Shown here piece by piece: positions 5,165 through 7,216 of a stretch of DNA of 7,216 bases. Origin of the DNA: an uncultured Aquincola sp. (lineage in GTDB: Bacteria; Pseudomonadota; Gammaproteobacteria; Burkholderiales; Burkholderiaceae); contig CAKZXL010000929.1 of the NCBI GenBank assembly GCA_937883885.1, forward strand, positions 1 to 7,216, given 5' to 3'. The notes beneath the pieces are model-generated. The model was not told the DNA's origin. It worked only from the letters and a program-made list of their open reading frames with translations, and ran no database searches. Position 1 is the first letter of the stretch; the number at the start of each line of letters is the position of its first letter. The position numbers were made by a program, and so were the translations under genes.

Positions 5165-6619
5165 TCAGGCCCCTTGCGTCTTGCTTTGGCGCCGCAGCAC
5201 GCGGGCACGGAAGGTACGGGCGCGCGGATCGAAGGCATCGCGCACGCCATCGGCGAACAGGTTGGCGGCCAGCACCAGGGTGACCATGAAGCCGAAGGCC
5301 GCGGCGAAGGACCACCACACCACCGGGTCGCGGCTCATCTCGGAGCGGGCCAGGTTGATCATGCCGCCGAAGCTGTTCATCGACGGGTCCACGCCCACGC
5401 CCACGTAGCTGAGCACGGCCTCGTAGAGGATCAGCGCCGAGAACTCCAGCACCGTCACGATCAGCATCAGGTGGGCCACATTCGGGAAGATGTGGCGCAG
5501 CATGATGCGCGCATGACCCACGCCGAAGGCATTGGCCGCCTGCACGTATTCCAGCTCGCGCAGCTTCAGCGTCTCGCCGCGCAGCAGCCGGCACAGGCCC
5601 GCCCAGCCGGTGACGCCCAGCACCACGCACAGCAGGAAGAGCTTCAGGTCGGCACGCTCGGCCCCGGTTTCGAACAGCTCGGGGTGCTTGTCGAGGAACA
5701 CCTGCACCATCAACACGCAGGCCGCGATCAGCAGCACGTTGGGCACCGAGCTGAGCACGGTGTACAGGTACTGGATCAGCTCATCCACCCAGCCCTTAAA
5801 GTAGCCGGCCATGATGCCCAGCGTGACCGCCAGCGGCAGCGTGGCCACGGTGGCCAGCGTGCCGATGACGAAGGCGGTGCGGATGCTCTTCATCGCCTGG
5901 AACAGCACGTCGTTGCCGGTGCGGTCGGTGCCCAGCAGGTGGTAAGGCCCCGACAGCAGCGTGCTGGGTCCGATGACCAGCGCCAGCACCCACACGGTGA
6001 TGAGCAAGGCATGCCAGGGCACCAGCCCCTCGCGGTGGCGGATGGCACTCAGCGCCTGGCCGAAGCTCACCTGCCGCGAGCGCGCGATCAGGCCCACCAG
6101 CAGGGCCGACAGCAGCGCGGCCACCACCGCCCCGGCCACCAGGCCCACGCCGATGCGCCAGGCCAGGTCGCCGGCATAGTCACGTGCCGGGTCTTGCAGG
6201 TGGGCACCGCCGAACTGCAGCCGCGGCGCCACGCGCTGCATCTGGCCGTTCACTTCCACCGACTCGCGGTTCCAGCTCACGGTGGCCAGCGGGTGCGAAT
6301 AGGTGGACTCGCGCGACTGCACCAGGTCCCACATCATCGCGTCGAGCAGCGAGCGGGTGCGGGCGTCGTAGGCCGGCGCGGCGTTGGTGACGCCCGGCGC
6401 CGGCGGCAACAGCGGCCGGTAGTGGATGCTGTCGACCAGGGTGATGCCCAGGCACAGCAGCAGGATGAGCGAAGACGCCAGCGCCGCCGGGTCGCGGAAC
6501 ACCTTGCGCCAGTTGGCCGACAGCGCGGGCTTGCGCACCACCGTCACACCATAGATGAGCAGCGCCGCCACCAGCAGCCAGATGGTGGCGTCGGTCCAGA
6601 GCAGTACGAACTTGGGCAT
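5165..6619 (-). CDS. Peptide-type ABC importer permease (DppC/YejE-like) with enlarged N-terminal region
   Basis: Inner-membrane permease of 484 residues, partner of the preceding permease and the fused ATPase. The core is canonical: HLLGTDRTGNDV (about 227-238) before the transmembrane domain, a coupling EAA-type loop with EYVQAANAFGVGHARIMLRH, and a C-terminus VRDAFDPR as in YejE. The N-terminal part is larger than usual: predicted membrane segments at about 12-28 and 46-64, a polar stretch of about 90 residues (65-152), membrane segments at about 153-178 and 204-222, then the core. DppC or YejE proteins are usually about 300-340 residues with one N-terminal segment. The start is ATG at 6619, with GGAAG 7 nt upstream and 26 nt after the stop of the upstream permease. 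The open frame extends further upstream, but only through the neighbour's coding region. Substrate not readable from sequence. Confidence 0.9.
   Translation of the reverse strand: MPKFVLLWTDATIWLLVAALLIYGVTVVRKPALSANWRKVFRDPAALASSLILLLCLGITLVDSIHYRPLLPPAPGVTNAAPAYDARTRSLLDAMMWDLVQSRESTYSHPLATVSWNRESVEVNGQMQRVAPRLQFGGAHLQDPARDYAGDLAWRIGVGLVAGAVVAALLSALLVGLIARSRQVSFGQALSAIRHREGLVPWHALLITVWVLALVIGPSTLLSGPYHLLGTDRTGNDVLFQAMKSIRTAFVIGTLATVATLPLAVTLGIMAGYFKGWVDELIQYLYTVLSSVPNVLLIAACVLMVQVFLDKHPELFETGAERADLKLFLLCVVLGVTGWAGLCRLLRGETLKLRELEYVQAANAFGVGHARIMLRHIFPNVAHLMLIVTVLEFSALILYEAVLSYVGVGVDPSMNSFGGMINLARSEMSRDPVVWWSFAAAFGFMVTLVLAANLFADGVRDAFDPRARTFRARVLRRQSKTQGA
5170..5175 (-). promoter_or_regulatory. 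Ribosome binding site for the GTG start of the fused ATPase
   Basis: AAGGGG on the minus strand, 6 nt before GTG at 5163 and inside the last codons of the permease gene. It supports the short-gap start over an ATG at 5250, which would give 29 extra residues of no family character. Confidence 0.65.
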
Positions 6620-6626
6620 GTCAGGA

Positions 6627-6631
6627 CTTCC
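6627..6631 (-). promoter_or_regulatory. Ribosome binding site of the second permease
   Basis: GGAAG on the minus strand, 7 nt before ATG at 6619. It fixes the start, because the open frame continues upstream for about 570 nt through the neighbouring gene. Confidence 0.65.
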
Positions 6632-6645
6632 GTCGGATCTGGTAC

Positions 6646-7216
6646 TTAGCTGAGGCGCACGCGCGGGTCGGCCCAGGTGTAGGCGATGTCGATCACCACA
6701 TAGGTGGCGATGTAGAGCAGCGAGCCCAGGAACACCATCGTGCGCACGATGGCGAAGTCCTGCTTGCCGATGGCCTCGATCACGTAGGCGCCCAGGCCCG
6801 GCAGGCCGAAGAAGCTCTCGAACACCAGACTGCCCAGGAACACATAAGGCAGGTAGGAGCCGGCGCTGGTGATGATGGGGATGAGCGCATTGCGCAGCAC
6901 ATGCCTGTACAAGACCACCGCTTCTGAGAGGCCCTTGGCGCGCGCGGTGCGCACGTAGTCCTTGCCCACCTCTTCCAGGAACATCGCGCGGTACAGCCGC
7001 GCCTCGCCGCCCAGCCGCGCCACCAGCGACAGCAGGATGGGCAGCACCAGGAACTTCGCCGCGTCCAGCCCCGGCGCATAGCCCGAGATCGGCGCCAGCT
7101 TGAGCACGCGCGAGAACAGGAACTGGCCGACGATGATGTAGAAGAGGCTGCTGATCGACAGCATCACCACACAGGCCACCGCGCCCCACTCATCGAGCTT
7201 GGTACCCCGCAGCATC
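6646..7216 (-). CDS. Peptide-type ABC importer permease (DppB/YejB-like), C-terminal part
   Basis: About 190 residues of an inner-membrane permease, cut at the right window edge; family members are usually 310-370 residues, so roughly the first half is missing. The ATG at 7215 is probably internal. Visible are hydrophobic segments (for example VACVVMLSISSLFYIIVGQF), and the coupling loop EEVGKDYVRTARAKGLSEAVVLYRHVLRNALIPII, the EAA motif that contacts the ATPase. The family-typical VFESFFGLPGLGAYVIEAI follows, and the chain ends DPRVRLS with a TAA stop. It pairs with the downstream permease (26 nt gap) to form the membrane channel. The periplasmic binding protein that delivers substrate is probably encoded further right, outside the window. 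Confidence 0.9.
   Translation of the reverse strand, partial: MLRGTKLDEWGAVACVVMLSISSLFYIIVGQFLFSRVLKLAPISGYAPGLDAAKFLVLPILLSLVARLGGEARLYRAMFLEEVGKDYVRTARAKGLSEAVVLYRHVLRNALIPIITSAGSYLPYVFLGSLVFESFFGLPGLGAYVIEAIGKQDFAIVRTMVFLGSLLYIATYVVIDIAYTWADPRVRLS

Noticed and set aside
5164..5250. A 29-residue upstream extension of the fused ATPase to an ATG at 5250
   Set aside because: It overlaps the end of the permease gene, has no family similarity, and a GTG with a good ribosome binding site lies exactly where the ATPase domain begins.
4037..6649. An 870-codon open frame on the plus strand, antisense to two ABC transporter genes
   Set aside because: It is antisense to genes with clear family motifs; high third-position GC removes stop codons from this frame. 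Its translation is low-complexity Arg/Ala/Gln/His-rich with no domain character.
6620..7189. Upstream extension of the 484-residue permease to an ATG at 7189
   Set aside because: This part is a shadow of the upstream DppB/YejB-like permease gene; the ATG at 6619 has a proper ribosome binding site.

Overview
This window reads as chromosomal DNA from a high-GC Gram-negative bacterium, most likely a betaproteobacterium of the order Burkholderiales. That is an inference from the GC-rich coding style, the MFKK-type signal peptide and the types of receptor and transporter genes. All recognisable genes are on the minus strand, so transcription runs from high to low coordinates.

In transcription order, the right half (7216 down to 3274) is a compact peptide-type ABC importer operon: the C-terminal part of a DppB/YejB-like permease (cut by the window edge), a DppC/YejE-like permease with an enlarged N-terminal region, and one polypeptide carrying two ATP-binding domains (DppD plus DppF, as in YejF or GsiA). 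Gaps are 26 nt and 1 nt. The periplasmic binding protein is not in the window; it may lie beyond the right edge.

A 208-nt intergenic region (3066-3273) follows. It holds a sigma-54-like -24/-12 element, a 12-bp perfect palindrome and two further inverted repeats. It leads into an 847-residue TonB-dependent outer-membrane receptor (522-3065) that uses a TTG start with a good ribosome binding site and ends just before a hairpin terminator. Its N-terminus has a signal peptide and plug but no signalling (STN) domain, so it looks like a transporter and not a FecA-type transducer. Its substrate cannot be read from the sequence.

The left part (79-521) is non-coding: the receptor's terminator, a REP-like hairpin, and a second terminator-like hairpin lying only about 43 nt upstream of another gene start. 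That gene (1-78) shows only a 26-residue signal-peptide-like N-terminus before the window ends.

The receptor might pass a substrate (peptide, metallophore or similar) into the periplasm for the ABC importer. However, the receptor has its own promoter-like region and hand-counted stretches of it are less GC-rich than the ABC genes, so they may be independent units. I found no CRISPR array, tRNA, rRNA or insertion sequence. Nothing here is clearly a new defence or mobile system; the items most worth a second look are regulatory.
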